This document shows, piece after piece, positions 17,293 through 28,373 of a DNA stretch of 34,672 nt. Location: positions 1 to 34,672 of the forward strand of contig JAQMWT010000079.1 of assembly GCA_029834535.1 (NCBI GenBank). Direction: 5' to 3'. Position 1 is the stretch's first letter. Each line of letters starts with the position of its first letter. The position numbers and the translations under genes were made by a program. Source of the stretch: Chrysophaeum taylorii. Lineage: Eukaryota > Sar > Pelagophyceae > Pelagomonadales > Pelagomonadaceae. A model generated the notes under the pieces. The model searched no databases. It saw nothing but the letters and a program-made list of their open reading frames with translations, and was not told the origin of the DNA.

Positions 17293-17577
17293 CTCCTTAA
17301 GGACATTAGGTCCCATAGAAGCGTTTACACTGACAACGAGGAACGAAGCCTCTGTTAATTAAACATAAAACCCCGTACCTGACGGTACGCACCTGGAGGC
17401 ATATTCCATGTTGGTAGAAAGCCTCAGACGATTCTCATTGTCATGAAATATATAATTGCGGAAGGGTAAGGAAGGAAAGAGGGACAGCCGTATTGCGGAG
17501 AGAAACCCTATAGTGGAGAAAGGTGTGAAAGGAGTGAGGAGTTCCAGTGTCGTACACATGATAGTGTAGCGCTCTGG
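17293..17577 (-). mobile_element. Copia-R 3' LTR, inner part
   Basis: Reverse complement of about 22850-23136 of the Copia-2 LTR with scattered changes. It begins on the minus strand CCAGAGCGCTACAC directly after a TTGAGGGGGT polypurine tract (17578-17587). Confidence 0.85.
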
Positions 17578-17709
17578 ACCCCCTCAACGTGCGAAATAAA
17601 GCTTTATGCATTTCAGACGTTCTTGAGTGCGGAGCTTGTGTATGATACATGAGAACAACGAATAAATTAAACAAACAACAATAATATAAAGGAGGAAATA
17701 ACATAACAA
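17578..17709 (-). promoter_or_regulatory. Copia-R 3' untranslated region with polypurine tract
   Basis: 132 bases between the last downstream-ORF stop and the LTR. The minus-strand TTGAGGGGGT next to the LTR is the likely plus-strand primer site. Nothing else is recognised. Confidence 0.55.
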
Positions 17710-19696
17710 TTAAGTATAGGAGGATGAAGTTGGACGTGTTGTTACGTTGCGTAGAGAAACAACATCCACAACGTCAGATGTGTGGTCCAACTCATCATCA
17801 CTATTGTCTTCAAGTTCTTTTAATTCTGGAGAGGATGAGTCATGATCTTCGGGTTGGTCGTTAGAAGCATTATTTATAGTGATTGCACCACTGAGAGCGA
17901 CCAGTGGTGGCATGACAGAAGATAGATAGGACATAGCTGCGTCCGGTGTTAAAGTGTGCAAATCTGTCGAAGGAATAACATGATCGTGTGCATCAGACAT
18001 AGCGGTATACAAGTTAGTAGCTGTATCGTCGATTATTTTTGCTGTGCCTCCTCAAAAGTATTTGGAGGAAACTGTCCAACAGACGAGATAAGTGATCTAG
18101 AAATTATATGAGCAAAGACAGCAAGGGTGGACAATGTAGTATCCAGGTGCATTTGATAGCTTGATAGTACATTGTCTAAGAGCGATACGTGCTTAATGTT
18201 ATCGGTCACTTGCGCGTTAAGAGTGTCGTTAGCCTTTTTTAATTGAGTTATAGTTTTCAAAGCATCTGAAAGTTGTTGATCTCGTTCTATCGATTGCTGA
18301 TCACTCCTGGCGATATGCGAAGATATAGATTGTACTTCTTCTCTTAACTGACGCAAAGATTCAATTATATTGTCATTAAGTTCGTCTGGCGTAGGTTCGA
18401 CTCGTGCAGGTTTTTTATCCTCAGACAATTTAGTGTCTGAGAATGCGTATATTATGGCAGAGGGACAACCAACCTGGATCAGTACGTTCCTGAAGGCGGT
18501 TTGATGCTCAGGCGACAGTTTAAGAAAGTAGTCCAACATTGGCGGTAACATCTCGTGAGAAGTGTCATTAAGCTGGTGAAAGACATCATTAACGAAACTT
18601 TCAACGAGCACAGCAAGTAGCCCATCAGGGTTGGTCACGACACAGACTTTATCTTCGACAGACTGTAGTAATGACCAAGCCGCTGCAAGAATTTCAAGGT
18701 CGACAGTCGAGATATGAGGTAGCTGTAGCAAGAGGGGCGCATGGTCGTCCGGGTTCACGATGATGTTAGAAGCAGTAAGGTTGTGGGTAGCCATACAGCT
18801 CATGAGCGCATCTTTAAGCAGCTTGTTAATTGTAATGGATTTACCCAAACGTAGAATGATGGCTCGCATATGTGCAGCTGGATCATTATGGCATGAAAGG
18901 TGAAACGACGGAAGACTATTCCTAGTTAATGCTGTCCCATGCTGTGATAAATTACACATAACGCAGATCAAAAGGGAAATGGACGGGGTACGTCGAAGCA
19001 ATGCGAAGCATGTTGCTCCGAAGCTAAGTGATCTTCGATGATTTTAATGATTTTGTCCGTTTTAATTTCGTCTTCAGTGCAAATAGCGAGAACAAGTGGT
19101 GTACCCGGCGCATCGGTCTTATTGAAACGCTTAGTACACATTACGTGTACCTTGACAACGCCTTTAATGGGTGGGTATCGATGCAATCGAATACCCTCGC
19201 TTGCCGGTATGTTAGGAGCATTACGTACACGTTTCGCCTTTAGACACAGTAGAGAAATCAAGAATTGGAGATTGTCAACACAGTTGTTTTGTTGTGCATC
19301 AGTAAGTAGCTGTTGGATGGACTGATGCCAACATTGAGGATTATTAGGTGACGGTAGCAAAAAATTACGTGGTTGTGTGCCAAGCGAAAGAACGTTCCCG
19401 GACATCATCGCCATTACATCGAATTTATAATGCTTTAATGGGAAGTATTCTGTGTTTGCAACATGAGATTTAGTATTATGTTGTGTTGATTGTGACGTGG
19501 GAGTCACTGGGGAGGACTGATTTCCTTGAGCAACAGAAAGATACGTTTGATGTTTACGGCTATTGGGAGAACCAGTAGGGGCAATTCCTGGGTTCAGAGC
19601 ATTAAACGGAGAAGATAATGATGATATGCCGCCACGTCCACGGTTCAATACAGAGTAACGTCGGTTCGCAGCATCCTTGGTCTTGGCAGGATTCAT
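17710..19696 (-). pseudogene. Copia-R extra ORF downstream of pol, coiled-coil protein of unknown function
   Basis: Three minus frames (19696-18968, 19001-18033, 18012-17710) read on from one another after single frameshifts near 18970 and 18030, giving about 650 residues. It starts at a true ATG 106 bases after the pol stop ('MNPAKTKDAANRRYSVLNRG'). Residues 1-90 are polar and S/T/N/Q-rich. A mixed region follows ('YFPLKHYKFDVMAMMSG'), then about 90 residues of heptad-like sequence around 'LREEVQSISSHIARSDQQSI' and 'LKTITQLKKANDTLNAQV', then an acidic tail. I see no signal peptide, no convincing membrane segment and no known domain. The position recalls the extra 3' ORFs of some plant copia lineages (env-like in Sireviruses), but nothing here supports an envelope. 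Function unknown. Confidence 0.6.
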
Positions 19697-19801
19697 TTTA
19701 TAGAAATCCTCACATTGCGTATTTCACATTTTAGCGAGCCACGATACCGTTTTCCACGAGGGTTAGTTTAATGTCATTGCGGACATAGTGAAGGGTAAGG
19801 A

Positions 19802-22800
19802 TTAAGCATCTTGCTGGGCTATGGGTTGTTGTGAACCAAGTAACGTGCGAAATCTAGTGAAAAGCGGAGCGCCAAAGGGTTTGGTGAGTCCATCAGCGAT
19901 ATTCTGAGAGCCAGAAACGTGATGTAAGCGAATACGTCTTAGGTGCACATAATCACGAATACGAAACCAGCGTGTGCTAATAGCTTTGGCTTTAGTCGCA
20001 CTGTCAGGATTATTTGACAGATGGATAGCAGAAGCAGAGTCTCCAAGTATAGGACTATTGCGCATGAATGACATGTCTCCTGGGAGAGGGTTGTCATGAG
20101 CATCATAATCTAATAACAAATCTTTCCCTGGAGATTGGCGAAGATAGTATTGCGAATTTATAGCAAACGCCATTTCCATTAACAATTTGCGTAACCAGAC
20201 CACATCATCAGCACACACATTAAGGGTAATAAGTTCAATCTCATGCGTGGAAGTAGCTGTGATAGGCTGTAGTTTGGACTTCCAGGTGATGAGGGAACCG
20301 AATAAAAAGATGGCATAATTAGTTGTAGATTCGCGATCTTGTTCATAAGACGGTGCATTATCAGCATCGACGAACGCGACCAGTGGATCAAAATTACCTG
20401 AATTCACTTGTTCTTTAGTGTAATCCAACATGGTTGCCATGTCGGTACGATTGCCGATGAGAAGTCTAAGATGGTCCATTAGAGCGGAAGAACCGGAGTA
20501 GTACCATAGTCGAAGATTGCGATTCTCAGGCTTGCGCAAATAGCGAAGAGCTCCTGTTGATACTTGGACATGCAAATACGCTGGATTATGCATTCCTCGG
20601 GAACAGCGACTAAAGCTTTGTGATAAATGAGGGCGACAGGCCAACTGTACAAAAGTAAGCTTGCCAAGTAAGGTGGAGAAGGTGTGTTGGATGAACTTGT
20701 CCATATCAGAAGATGGCTCTCCAGTTCCATACGTAGTTGAGGGGGACATAGGAGTCGAAGTGGGACGTAACTGCGTTAAAATGGGATACTCTTCAAACAA
20801 TGCATCAATCTTAGCTTGGCAGTCAAGTGAGATGGAGCCATCGGTAGTGCGAGTTACGCGCATACCTAAGAGAGTATGAACTTCTTCAAAGTTCTCAACC
20901 GAGTATTCCTTCTTCATGGCTTGTTGGAATTCTCGACGTAGACTTTCCGATGTACAAATGATAACAACATCATCCACTGATAGCGTACAAAGTAAAAACG
21001 TAGCATCAGCTTGGACTTTAGCATAGATGCGTGTATCTGTTCGAAAACGTTTATAGCCTAGTGTGTCGAAGAAGCCATTTGTGGTTTCGTTCCAAAGAGC
21101 AGGACACTGTCGTAATCCATAAAAAGATTTAAGTAGTTTTGGGAGACGTCGCCCTTGATATTATTCATCTTCAGGATCGAGTAGGTAAATACCTTGTGGC
21201 AGTTTAACGTAGACATGAGAATCTATGGGAGCTTGAACAAAAGCATTAGGAACGTCTATGTGGTAGACGGGAAGTCGGAGGTGGGCTGCAAGCGCCAGAA
21301 CACAACGGATACCGGCGAGCTGCGCCATTGGGCTAAATGTGTTAAAAAGGTCAGTGCCCTGAGAAGCTAAGAATTCTCGTAGGACGAATCTCGCTTTATG
21401 TTTGATGTATTCACCTGCAGCATTGGTTTTTATACATAATACCAGTCGGGTATTAATGGGCTTGGAGTTGACCATAGGCAACGAGAGTTTAAAGCAGCCA
21501 AACTTAACAATGTCAAACATCTCCTTGGAAATAGCGGAGATATAAGCCTTACGATCAGCATCAGAGAGACCTTTGAGGCAGGTAAACTCATATTCATCAA
21601 TATTGATATCTTTGGCTTGAATTTTATATTCGTCAGGACCAACAGTGCTGGGATCTTGAGCGTTGGTAAGAAGGATGATTGTGTAAGAAGCGACCATATC
21701 GTTAGTGTGAGCGGGATCTGGATCTTCGACAAGTTGAATAACTAGTAGAGGGTTATCTCCAAGGTGTGCATCAATGTAATGAGACTGCACAGTAATGTAG
21801 TCTTCGATGGCGGAGAGGTGAGGCTCGCAGGCACCATAAGAAGCATCATTACGATCCAAAATAGAATGGGCCGTTAACAAAGCATAAGCATATTGAGCGG
21901 GAGGAACTCGAAAAGCTTGAGCGTGTTCGGAAATGAGATGAACGAGAGCGCGAGGAAGGTGAAAGTCCGCGAGGCTGAGGTCGTCGAGGAGATGAACAGG
22001 AGTAGCATCCGCCGACGAATGGCTAAGGGTCCTATGACACATATCAGAAGAAGACTGGAATAGCGCTTGGTAAACATGATGATGAAGAGTTTGTGTAAAT
22101 TCCCCCTCTGGAGGTATAGCCGTCCAGTGGATGCCATGAGCAATATGAAGTGAGTGGAGGGCGGGGTCGCAGAAAGTGACATACTGCTTGGCGAGGTCGT
22201 ACTTGAAGTCAGCAAGCGCACCACCAGCTTGTTTATAAGCGGCGGCGGTTGGCGAAGCAATACGAATGAGGACAGCCCTGAGATTAGTCTTGCGACGAGG
22301 TTGAGGGTGATTAGGACCGCGGGTGAGACGAAGGACATCTTGAGAATAGAGAGACCGATAGGATGGTAAAAGGGGTAAAGTGTTGGAGGACACTTCAGAT
22401 GCCGGAGGTGTGGCGACAGAAGCAGCGGATGCAGAAGCAGCGGGAGTAGGAGCGTGGGCGAGGGATGAAGGAGTCCCCCTCTCGTGTTCAATGTCGGTGG
22501 ACATAGCAATCCCCCTCTGCGCCGCATCACTGGGGGTGCTTTGAACAGAAAAGGGTATGTCGGGCGAAGGTTCGGGTGGGGGATGTTGTTCGTAATCGGG
22601 AAGAGATTTAGAAATGAGATGAGGAAAGGTAAGTTTAGAAGAAACACGGAATTGGCCGTTCTCAGGATTGAGGACAACATCAGCTAAGTGGTAAACATGG
22701 GGTGTGTTAAAAGGGTTTACAACATTAGCACCACATAAGTAGATATAGGGACGACATCGAGGTTCATATTTGTAAAATTCATTAGAATCCATATGCAAAT

Positions 22801-22849
22801 AACAAATAGAACCAAAAGGTTTGAGGTAATCTTGTTGGGGAACATTGCA
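19802..22849 (-). pseudogene. Copia-R pol: integrase C-terminus, RT and RNase H
   Basis: Frames 22930-21161 and 20977-19802 are the same frame, split by one TAA (21161-21163). The frame before 22849 is read from the Copia-2 LTR and is not coding. 'VPQQDYLKPFGSICYLHM' is the end of a copia integrase. A long P/S/A-rich linker follows (about 22600-22300). RT: 'FNTFSPMAQLAGIRCVLALA', 'YHIDVPNAFVQAPI' (catalytic Asp), 'KSFYGLRQCPALW', then 'LSVDDVVII' (about 20966-20980), which has Ser where YVDD has Tyr. RNase H: 'VAFVDADNAPSYE', 'STHEIELITL', 'GDSASAIHLSNNP', 'WFRIRDYV', 'ADGLTKPF'. One stop in about 1000 codons implies fairly recent decay. The region before the integrase lies outside the window. 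Confidence 0.92.
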
Positions 22850-23248
22850 CCAGAGAGCTACACTATTATGTGTACGACACTGGAACATTTCACGCCTTTC
22901 ACCCCTATCTCTGCAAGAGGGTTTTCTCACCGTAATGCGGCTTCCCTCTTTCCTTCCTTACCCCTTCCGCCCTTTATCTCAGACTATGAAGAATTAGATC
23001 TGCAGTTCACTTCCAACAAGGAGTAGACCTCCAGGTGCGTACCGTCAGGTGTGGGGTTGTCTGTTTAAGTAATGGGGGCTTCGTCCCTCGTTGTCCGTGT
23101 AAACGCTTCTATGGGACCCAATGTCCTTAAGGAGTTAGGGCTTAAATCCCTACCTTGTGTAGTAGCATGTGACAAGCGGAATGGTCTGTACATGCCTAAG
23201 ACTGCACGCAGTCTCTACCATGTACCCGGGGAGAGTCAAATCTCTCCA
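22850..23248 (+). mobile_element. Copia-2 5' LTR (399 bp)
   Basis: It begins CCAGAGAGCTACAC and ends GAGTCAAATCTCTCCA. It matches the Copia-R 3' LTR in reverse complement. The 3' end has the usual CA. The 5' end lacks the usual TG in both copies, so one or two boundary bases are uncertain. Confidence 0.82.
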
Positions 23249-23262
23249 GGTTATGGGCCCAG
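23249..23262 (+). promoter_or_regulatory. Copia-2 primer-binding site, half initiator-tRNA type
   Basis: GGTTATGGGCCCAG starts directly after the LTR. It is complementary to CTGGGCCCATAACC, the anticodon arm of eukaryotic initiator tRNA-Met. Drosophila copia is known to prime from a cleaved half of this tRNA at such a site. The same sequence is at the same place in Copia-4. Confidence 0.9.
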
Positions 23263-23739
23263 ATGCGTAGGTGTGTCAGCCCAACTGTGTTGTGCGTATA
23301 ATGGAGTGATCAGTTTACGCCTGATTATTTTTTTTTCGAGTACAATGCGACAATGTGTTTGGCGGTAGTCTACTGTACATATCTGTTGTGTGATGGTATT
23401 TGACCACCAGTTAATTTGGTTTGTGGCCGAGTTGGGTCGGCCACTGGTCATATGCACTCGCATAGCTAATAAAATTAAAATTTTTCCTACACATGCCGCG
23501 GAAACTTGTACGGGTTTTCCCTCCCATTCCCCAACAAAAGACTGACTGCTCGAGAATTAATCCATTCTTCAGTCTCAAGTCACCCTGTTTTAAATAGCAT
23601 GTTGATTTGTTTGGTCTTGTAAATAAGCCCACGCTTAAAATAGCGTACTGTACATATGGCCCGCACTCAAGAAACCCTTCATTCTTATGTGTCGAATCTG
23701 TATATCAATCCTATAACCTATTTTTAATAGGTCACAACT
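23263..23739 (+). promoter_or_regulatory. Copia-2 leader with strong stem-loop
   Basis: 477 bases without a gene. At 23401-23450 there is a nested hairpin: outer arms tgacca/tggtca, and an inner perfect 8-bp stem gtggccga/tcggccac (23423-23430 and 23437-23444) closing a gttggg loop. The position between primer site and gag suits a packaging or dimerisation signal, which is an inference. The rest is AT-rich with nothing recognised. Confidence 0.55.
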
Positions 23740-24820
23740 ATGTCAAAACAAAAACCAATATCCACTACGGATATTTATAAGCAAGAACAAATCCTCGTTG
23801 ATAAAATCAACGCTGGATTGCGCTTCCAAGACAAAACAATTCAACGAAGGTAAGCTTACAAATTGAGATGCTTCGCAGGCATATGACAAGTCCATACGTG
23901 GACGCGTTATTCTGCTTCGATTCGTATGAAGCTTCCACCCGGAATTCACCGGTGTATAACCAACTTCTTGAACAAGAAGTTGATATCATCTTCGCTCAAT
24001 GGAAAGCTGAAAAAATAAACGACTTACATTTACCTAATGAAGATGCCTTGCCTGATCATCTTAAAACTTGGCACGTCAACTCTTCACATCAACTATCAGT
24101 CGATGTTCGAAATAATCTCGAACGACTTTACTACCAAGAGTCATACAATCTCGTTCGTCCCGAATTAAATGAGGATGTTAAGCGTGTCCTCACTTTATTA
24201 GATACCCGATTCCCTAAATCAATTGTGTATGATTCATCTCCAACTAACATGTCCTTTACAGGTCCCTCTAATGCCGATTGGATCAAACACTGCGAAACTT
24301 ACGCTGGTTTCTTGTACACATTCTTCAATCTATAATCATAAGAACGCCCCGCTCTCGCTATGTGGCCTCAATTAAAGGAGATATATGCACTTACTGCACA
24401 TCCTAATAGACTACGTGCAGTAATGCTTTTAGCTTACCATCACTATGCGACAGTGTCATGTACAGATGTCACTGAGCTTAAATCTCAGTTTAATCGAATG
24501 TCTTTTAATGTTAATTGGTATGCCCATGTATTTGTCGAACAACTCCTTGCTTTCCAATCTCAGGCAAAGCAATTGAATAATGATGAATCATCAATCCAAT
24601 TTAATGATTCCATAATCACTCTCAAAGCTCACGAGGAGATCTATCGTCTATATGCTAATCCCTCGGATCACGAGCGCTATTCTCAGTCTTTATTGGAATG
24701 GTGTAAACTCTACGAGACACGCTCTGGGAACAACTCGACTCACGATCCTGAAGTGTTAAAGCTAGTTGATCCTAACGACGTTCGTCCGTTATTGGAGTGT
24801 TCCTGTTGAAGATATATAAT
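23740..24820 (+). pseudogene. Copia-2 Gag, N-terminal and central part
   Basis: It starts at ATG 23740 ('MSKQKPISTTDIYKQEQILV'). A one-base loss near 23850 shifts the frame, and 'KVSLQIEMLRRHM' continues it, matching KVSLQI of Copia-3 and Copia-4. Further shared blocks: 'FDSYEASTRNSPVYNQLL', 'YAGFLYTFFNL', 'RPALAMWPQLKEIY', 'LKSQFNRMSFNVNWYAHVFV', 'YSQSLLEWCKLYETRSG'. Two TAA codons at 24333-24341 replace sense codons found in Copia-4, and a frameshift at about 24800 leads into the next frame. It presumably formed the particle shell. By eye it is the most diverged of the three Gags. Confidence 0.8.
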
Positions 24821-26488
24821 GAAACAAAGTTTTCCTCTAACCGACGCTTGGATAACCCCGCATCATGGATCCCTTACATCCCTGGTACTACCGCTACCAA
24901 GCCACCTAAGGTATTATTGATGGATACTATTCATAAATCCCACGACTCTCTAAACAATGCTTACTCATTGTTAGCTACTGTGGCTGAACAGTCTGGCTTC
25001 GACGCTCGTAAGCTTCGTAACGCAAAAGATAAAGCATCGACAATTTTACCTCGTGACACGCCGTACTATCGTCCGCCTTCAAATTATAACGTCAAAGGTA
25101 CCAGTTTCGATCGTCCCGTCTACTCACACTCCTCTAACCGTAATGCACGCTCTAATATGTCTCTTATGGACCGGGCTACTTATCAAGTTGATCGTCTTCG
25201 CCACCTGTTTAGTAAATTGCAGGAAGCGAATCCCAGCCCCTCTACCGACTCTAAAATGGTACAGGAGGAAATGAAAAGCTTACTGAGTACCCTCTGGACA
25301 ACCGCTTCTCAAGCTTCGACACGGTCTTTAGATCCTGACGAAGCCACCCAAGTTCATCTCTACTTATCTCGAGTTGATACTATGTCCAATACCATATCGA
25401 ACCTCTTAGAAGCCGATAAGGAATCTCATGTTATAGAAGAAAAGTATCAAGCTGAAACTTCTGCCCCTGCAGCGTCCCCCAGTGATGCGGAGCAGAGGGG
25501 GACTGCTGAAACAGAGAAAATGTTTCACACTTTTCTGTCCATCAAAGATGATGAAATCGATAACATTCCTCAGCCGCTACTGCAGCACATAAACGCTAAA
25601 GCCCAGAATGCTATCGTTCGTCGTCAAGCTCGGGAAACTTCCTCGCACTCCGAGCTCCCCAATAATCTACCCAACGAAGATAATGAAGATGGTACAGATC
25701 CCCCTGTGTTGCTACCGAAATTAAACAATGGTTTCACACTCGTCGTTGTGCCTTCCGAACAAACGCAAAGTTTCATGACACAGTACGTGTTTGGTCAAAG
25801 CTCGACACATGCCTGTTATGCAACAATGCTTAAACTGTACAACGAGTACAATTTACCGCTAATGACTACGCCAGGATATGCTGACACATGTGCTTCTCAA
25901 CATGTAATTAACTTTAAACGTTACGCTGATCCCATACACATCGTTAAGCTACCCGAGTCCTTGTCACCCGCTATCCAGACTGCTACGGATACGCAGAGTA
26001 TCACACATGCCATGATTATAAGAACCGTCATTCCCGCTCTCCCAAAGCATCCAAATGTGGGATATGTAAAGCTAGACGTTGCGCTTTTCCTACCCAAGCA
26101 AAACGACCATAACGATCCCGATCTGCACATCATCAGCATGACTCAATGGGGAGAAGATAAACTTGGTATACATCTTTATGGGGTTGAATTTAAAGGACAA
26201 TCATCTATCCAGAGTAAAATTGACGATAATGTCAAGATTACTTTGTTTAGATTAAATAATTTGTTGCCCACTCTCCCAATTTATTCGCTACAACAAGCAA
26301 AAGCGCGTAGAATGGAACTTCGCTCATTACAGTTCAGACTAAGTGCTTTTAATGAACAACGCGAAATGCTTAAGCTATATTCCACCCTCATGGAACGCGT
26401 AATTTACGTCCCATGGCTCAAAACCATATTGGGGTCAATGCATTCGCAGTTGCCTTACATACGCAAGCATTTCCCACCTCCCGTATGA
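24797..26488 (+). pseudogene. Copia-2 Gag C-terminus and aspartic protease
   Basis: 563-aa frame. Residues 1-75 finish Gag ('PASWIPYIPGTTATKPPKVL', 'FDARKLRN'). Then comes a polar stretch with a conserved 'SNRNARSNMSLMDRATYQVD' and predicted helical, coiled-coil-like segments (about 120-290). The protease is at about 330-470: 'YADTCASQHVINFKRY' (Asp codon 25882-25884) takes the place of copia 'LDSGAS.H', with Cys instead of Gly. 'TATDTQSITHAMIIRTVIPA' is the expected flap and following strand, then 'GYVKLDVALFLP'. Copia-4 has the same Cys. The protease would cut the polyprotein. A TGA at 26486-26488 stops the frame, but the same frame reopens into the MTase. Confidence 0.78.
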
Positions 26489-26506
26489 CGCAAGGTTACT
26501 ACACGT

Positions 26507-27667
26507 TTGCTTCATACAGTAACTACGTCTCCTAGTTCACGAACACCTACTGTAACTCTACTTTGCTCTGGGATGTCCACTCCTGCCTTATTGGCTTGCG
26601 CTTCTAATGACTTGCAAATCAACATCAACGTTAAAGTTCTTGTTGAGAGCGACGAAAATCTCACGCACATGCTACGAAGACGTTTTGGTAATTCCATCGA
26701 AGTTTTCCCATCACTACCCAAGTTTCTCACATATCTCCATCGAGCATCGGACGTCGAACGTGCAAGATATTACACTGATATAGTGGAACTGACATCCCCA
26801 TGCACAAATCGCAACATAATCAATGGGAGATCCATTTCAACTTTCGAGCGTGATATGGACGACTCCTTGTTTCCAAGTGCTTTAAGTGTACTTGAGCTTT
26901 TAAAGCCGCTTGTTCTTTTCATGGAAATGACGCCACCACACTTCGCATCGTATGAAGACCATATACGAGTTGCTAATCTCATCTTCTCTACGATGCACTA
27001 TACGGTGGATATATGTGACCGATTTCCATGCAGTCTGTGCGGAGATTATCAAGCCAGAGGAAGATGGATCCTCGTTGCGCGCACAAATATAGCACCGGCC
27101 ATCTTGATTTGCTTTCCTGGCCTAACAAACGAGTCACTTCCTTTCTGGACATTGCAGATCACGCTAACTCCATCAGTCGCAAGCTAATAGTCGACGAACC
27201 TTGGACGCAGGTCTTTCCCGACATACCATTCGTGTCCACGCCGAAAACCTACCACATCTTCAGTCGTACAGGATCCGTGCGCTTAACTGTGACTGAGCTC
27301 GAAACCTTATCCATGCTGTTTCTTCGTCTGCACTCTAACAAAACAGTCGAACATCCAAGTCAAGATGAAATGGAGGGCATTTCTAACTTCCGCCTAGGAT
27401 TCTTGACTAATTCAAGAAAACCTCTTGCTTGTATGAGATCTCCTATTGAACTCAAAGCTTTTGTGCTCCTCTATAATATTATGGGACGTTTATTCCCTAA
27501 ATCCATCACATTACCTGTGTCCTTTCGTATTACAACTATCGAATATAACCAACCATCTCACAGGTTATTCTTAAATAAATCCTCTACTTCCTCCATCATT
27601 TACATCACCGGTGGAAGACACACAGGTGGAGACATAACAGTTTATAACACCTCTTCTAAATACCAGG
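26507..27667 (+). pseudogene. Copia-2 cytosine-5 DNA methyltransferase (frameshifted, C-terminus missing)
   Basis: The frame is that of the protease, so the MTase belongs to the polyprotein. Motif I: 'TLLCSGMSTPALLA'. II: 'VKVLVESDENL'. IV: 'ELTSPCTNRN', with the catalytic Cys codon at 26801-26803 (canonical PPC, here SPC). VI: 'LFMEMTPPH', with the Glu of ENV. VIII: 'GDYQARGRWILVART' (QxRxR-like, about 27041-27085). A frameshift at about 27090 then leads to 'LDLLSWPNKRVTSFLDIADH', as after motif VIII in other C5-MTases, and a target-recognition-like region up to 27667. Motif X is missing because Copia-4 interrupts the gene. The frame from 27668 to 27717 is Copia-4 LTR. The match to C5-MTases is by motif order, and overall similarity looks low. 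Confidence 0.75.
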
Positions 27668-28359
27668 TGCAGAGAAAGCTGCTGCCTCTTACCCTTATCC
27701 GTCCGTTGAGAACGTGATCTCTCCCTTACCCTTCTTCTTTCTTTCTACACAATCTAATCGTCCTCTGATTTGTGCCTACGCTCATCATCATGGTCTAGCG
27801 CGTCCCGAGGTATGTAGCACTATACACTTAACCTTTCTCGTGTAGTTCTAGATGCCGCCTGTCGTGTTCTGAGGATAACTAACTAACTAACTTCAGACCT
27901 CTCCCGAGCATGGGAGCCAGGCCGGACCGACAGGTGCCAGTCCGGAATCACGGGCCTGTAGACGAGGAGCGCCGAAAGGTCGGTCGGCGGAGAGTGACCA
28001 TCAAGCTTGTCGCCATGCGACGAGGAGACCGCGATGTGACTGACAACCAACTCGTCGATAACCTTCCGTCTTCGCCCCCCGGCCATACCCCGTCCCACTG
28101 CGAACGTTCCGGCTGCCAACCGGCCCGCCCGGGAGGCGAATAGGTGCCAACCTACGCCGGGAGGGCGGATGCCCTCACAAGGCTCAGGATTCATGAGGCA
28201 CCGTCCTCCATCGCAACCGCAGTCGGCGATCAGGGTAAGGGGCCGTTCTGAGGATATAGGGGACATAACCTTTCATTCCCCGAATTAACCTTCCAGACGT
28301 TCACGATGAGACGGGATGGTTTCCCAGGTGACTTACCACTGCTTGCTAAATGCTCTGCA
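27668..28359 (+). mobile_element. Copia-4 5' LTR (about 313 bp without its LINE-B insertion)
   Basis: It starts TGCAGAGAAAGC and ends AAATGCTCTGCA, a perfect 7-bp terminal inverted repeat (TGCAGAG/CTCTGCA) with TG...CA. The end touches the primer site. LINE-B plus one target duplication occupies 27876-28254. There is no second LTR in the window to confirm the start. Confidence 0.75.
27876..28246 (-). mobile_element. LINE-B copy 1 (371 bp) in the Copia-4 LTR
   Basis: Flanked by TCTGAGGA at 27868-27875 and 28247-28254 (8-bp target duplication). On the minus strand it ends in four GTTA repeats, a simple-repeat 3' tail typical of non-LTR elements. Copy 2 is nearly identical but 14 bases shorter at the other (5') end. 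A minus frame is open through the copy and stops at a TAG made by the tail itself ('SHARERSEVS' then stop). Within it, 'KVIDELVVSHIAVSS' and 'GHSPPTDLSALLVY' faintly recall the end of an AP-type endonuclease (ID..., SDH.P). That is weak. Confidence 0.75.
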
Positions 28360-28373
28360 GGTTATGGGCCCAG
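28360..28373 (+). promoter_or_regulatory. Copia-4 primer-binding site, half initiator-tRNA type
   Basis: GGTTATGGGCCCAG directly after the LTR, identical to the Copia-2 site and complementary to the initiator tRNA-Met anticodon arm. Confidence 0.9.

Larger units (their letters stand above)
16030..22849 (-). mobile_element. Copia-R: Ty1/copia-type retrotransposon, 5' part missing
   Basis: On the minus strand it runs: end of integrase, RT, RNase H, an extra downstream ORF, polypurine tract, 3' LTR. Integrase before RT is the copia order. Its 3' LTR (16030-16143 plus 17293-17577, 399 bp in all) is the same family as the 5' LTR of Copia-2 (22850-23248, also 399 bp). Unit H5 is inserted in it. 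At 22849 the integrase stops where the Copia-2 LTR begins, so its front half was probably displaced beyond the window by Copia-2 insertion. Confidence 0.85.
22850..27667 (+). mobile_element. Copia-2: copia-type retrotransposon with C5-MTase, right part missing
   Basis: Order: 5' LTR, initiator-tRNA primer site, structured leader, Gag, protease, C5-MTase. It stops at 27667 inside the MTase where the Copia-4 LTR begins. Gag resembles that of Copia-3 and Copia-4. Its left LTR boundary gives the same 399-bp length as the Copia-R LTR, so the left end looks complete. The rest of pol is expected on the far side of Copia-4. Confidence 0.85.

Noticed and set aside
17293..23248. Inverted terminal repeats suggesting a DIRS-type or DNA transposon
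   Set aside because: The two repeats are LTRs of two separate copia elements on opposite strands. Each is next to its own primer site or polypurine tract, and no tyrosine recombinase or transposase is present.
22430..25500. Similar 'cccagtgatgcggcgcagaggggg' type strings in Copia-R and Copia-2 as a shared regulatory element
   Set aside because: The match (about 22512-22536 in reverse and 25477-25501) is short and lies within linker coding sequence of both elements. I cannot tell chance or a small shared insertion from a regulatory site.
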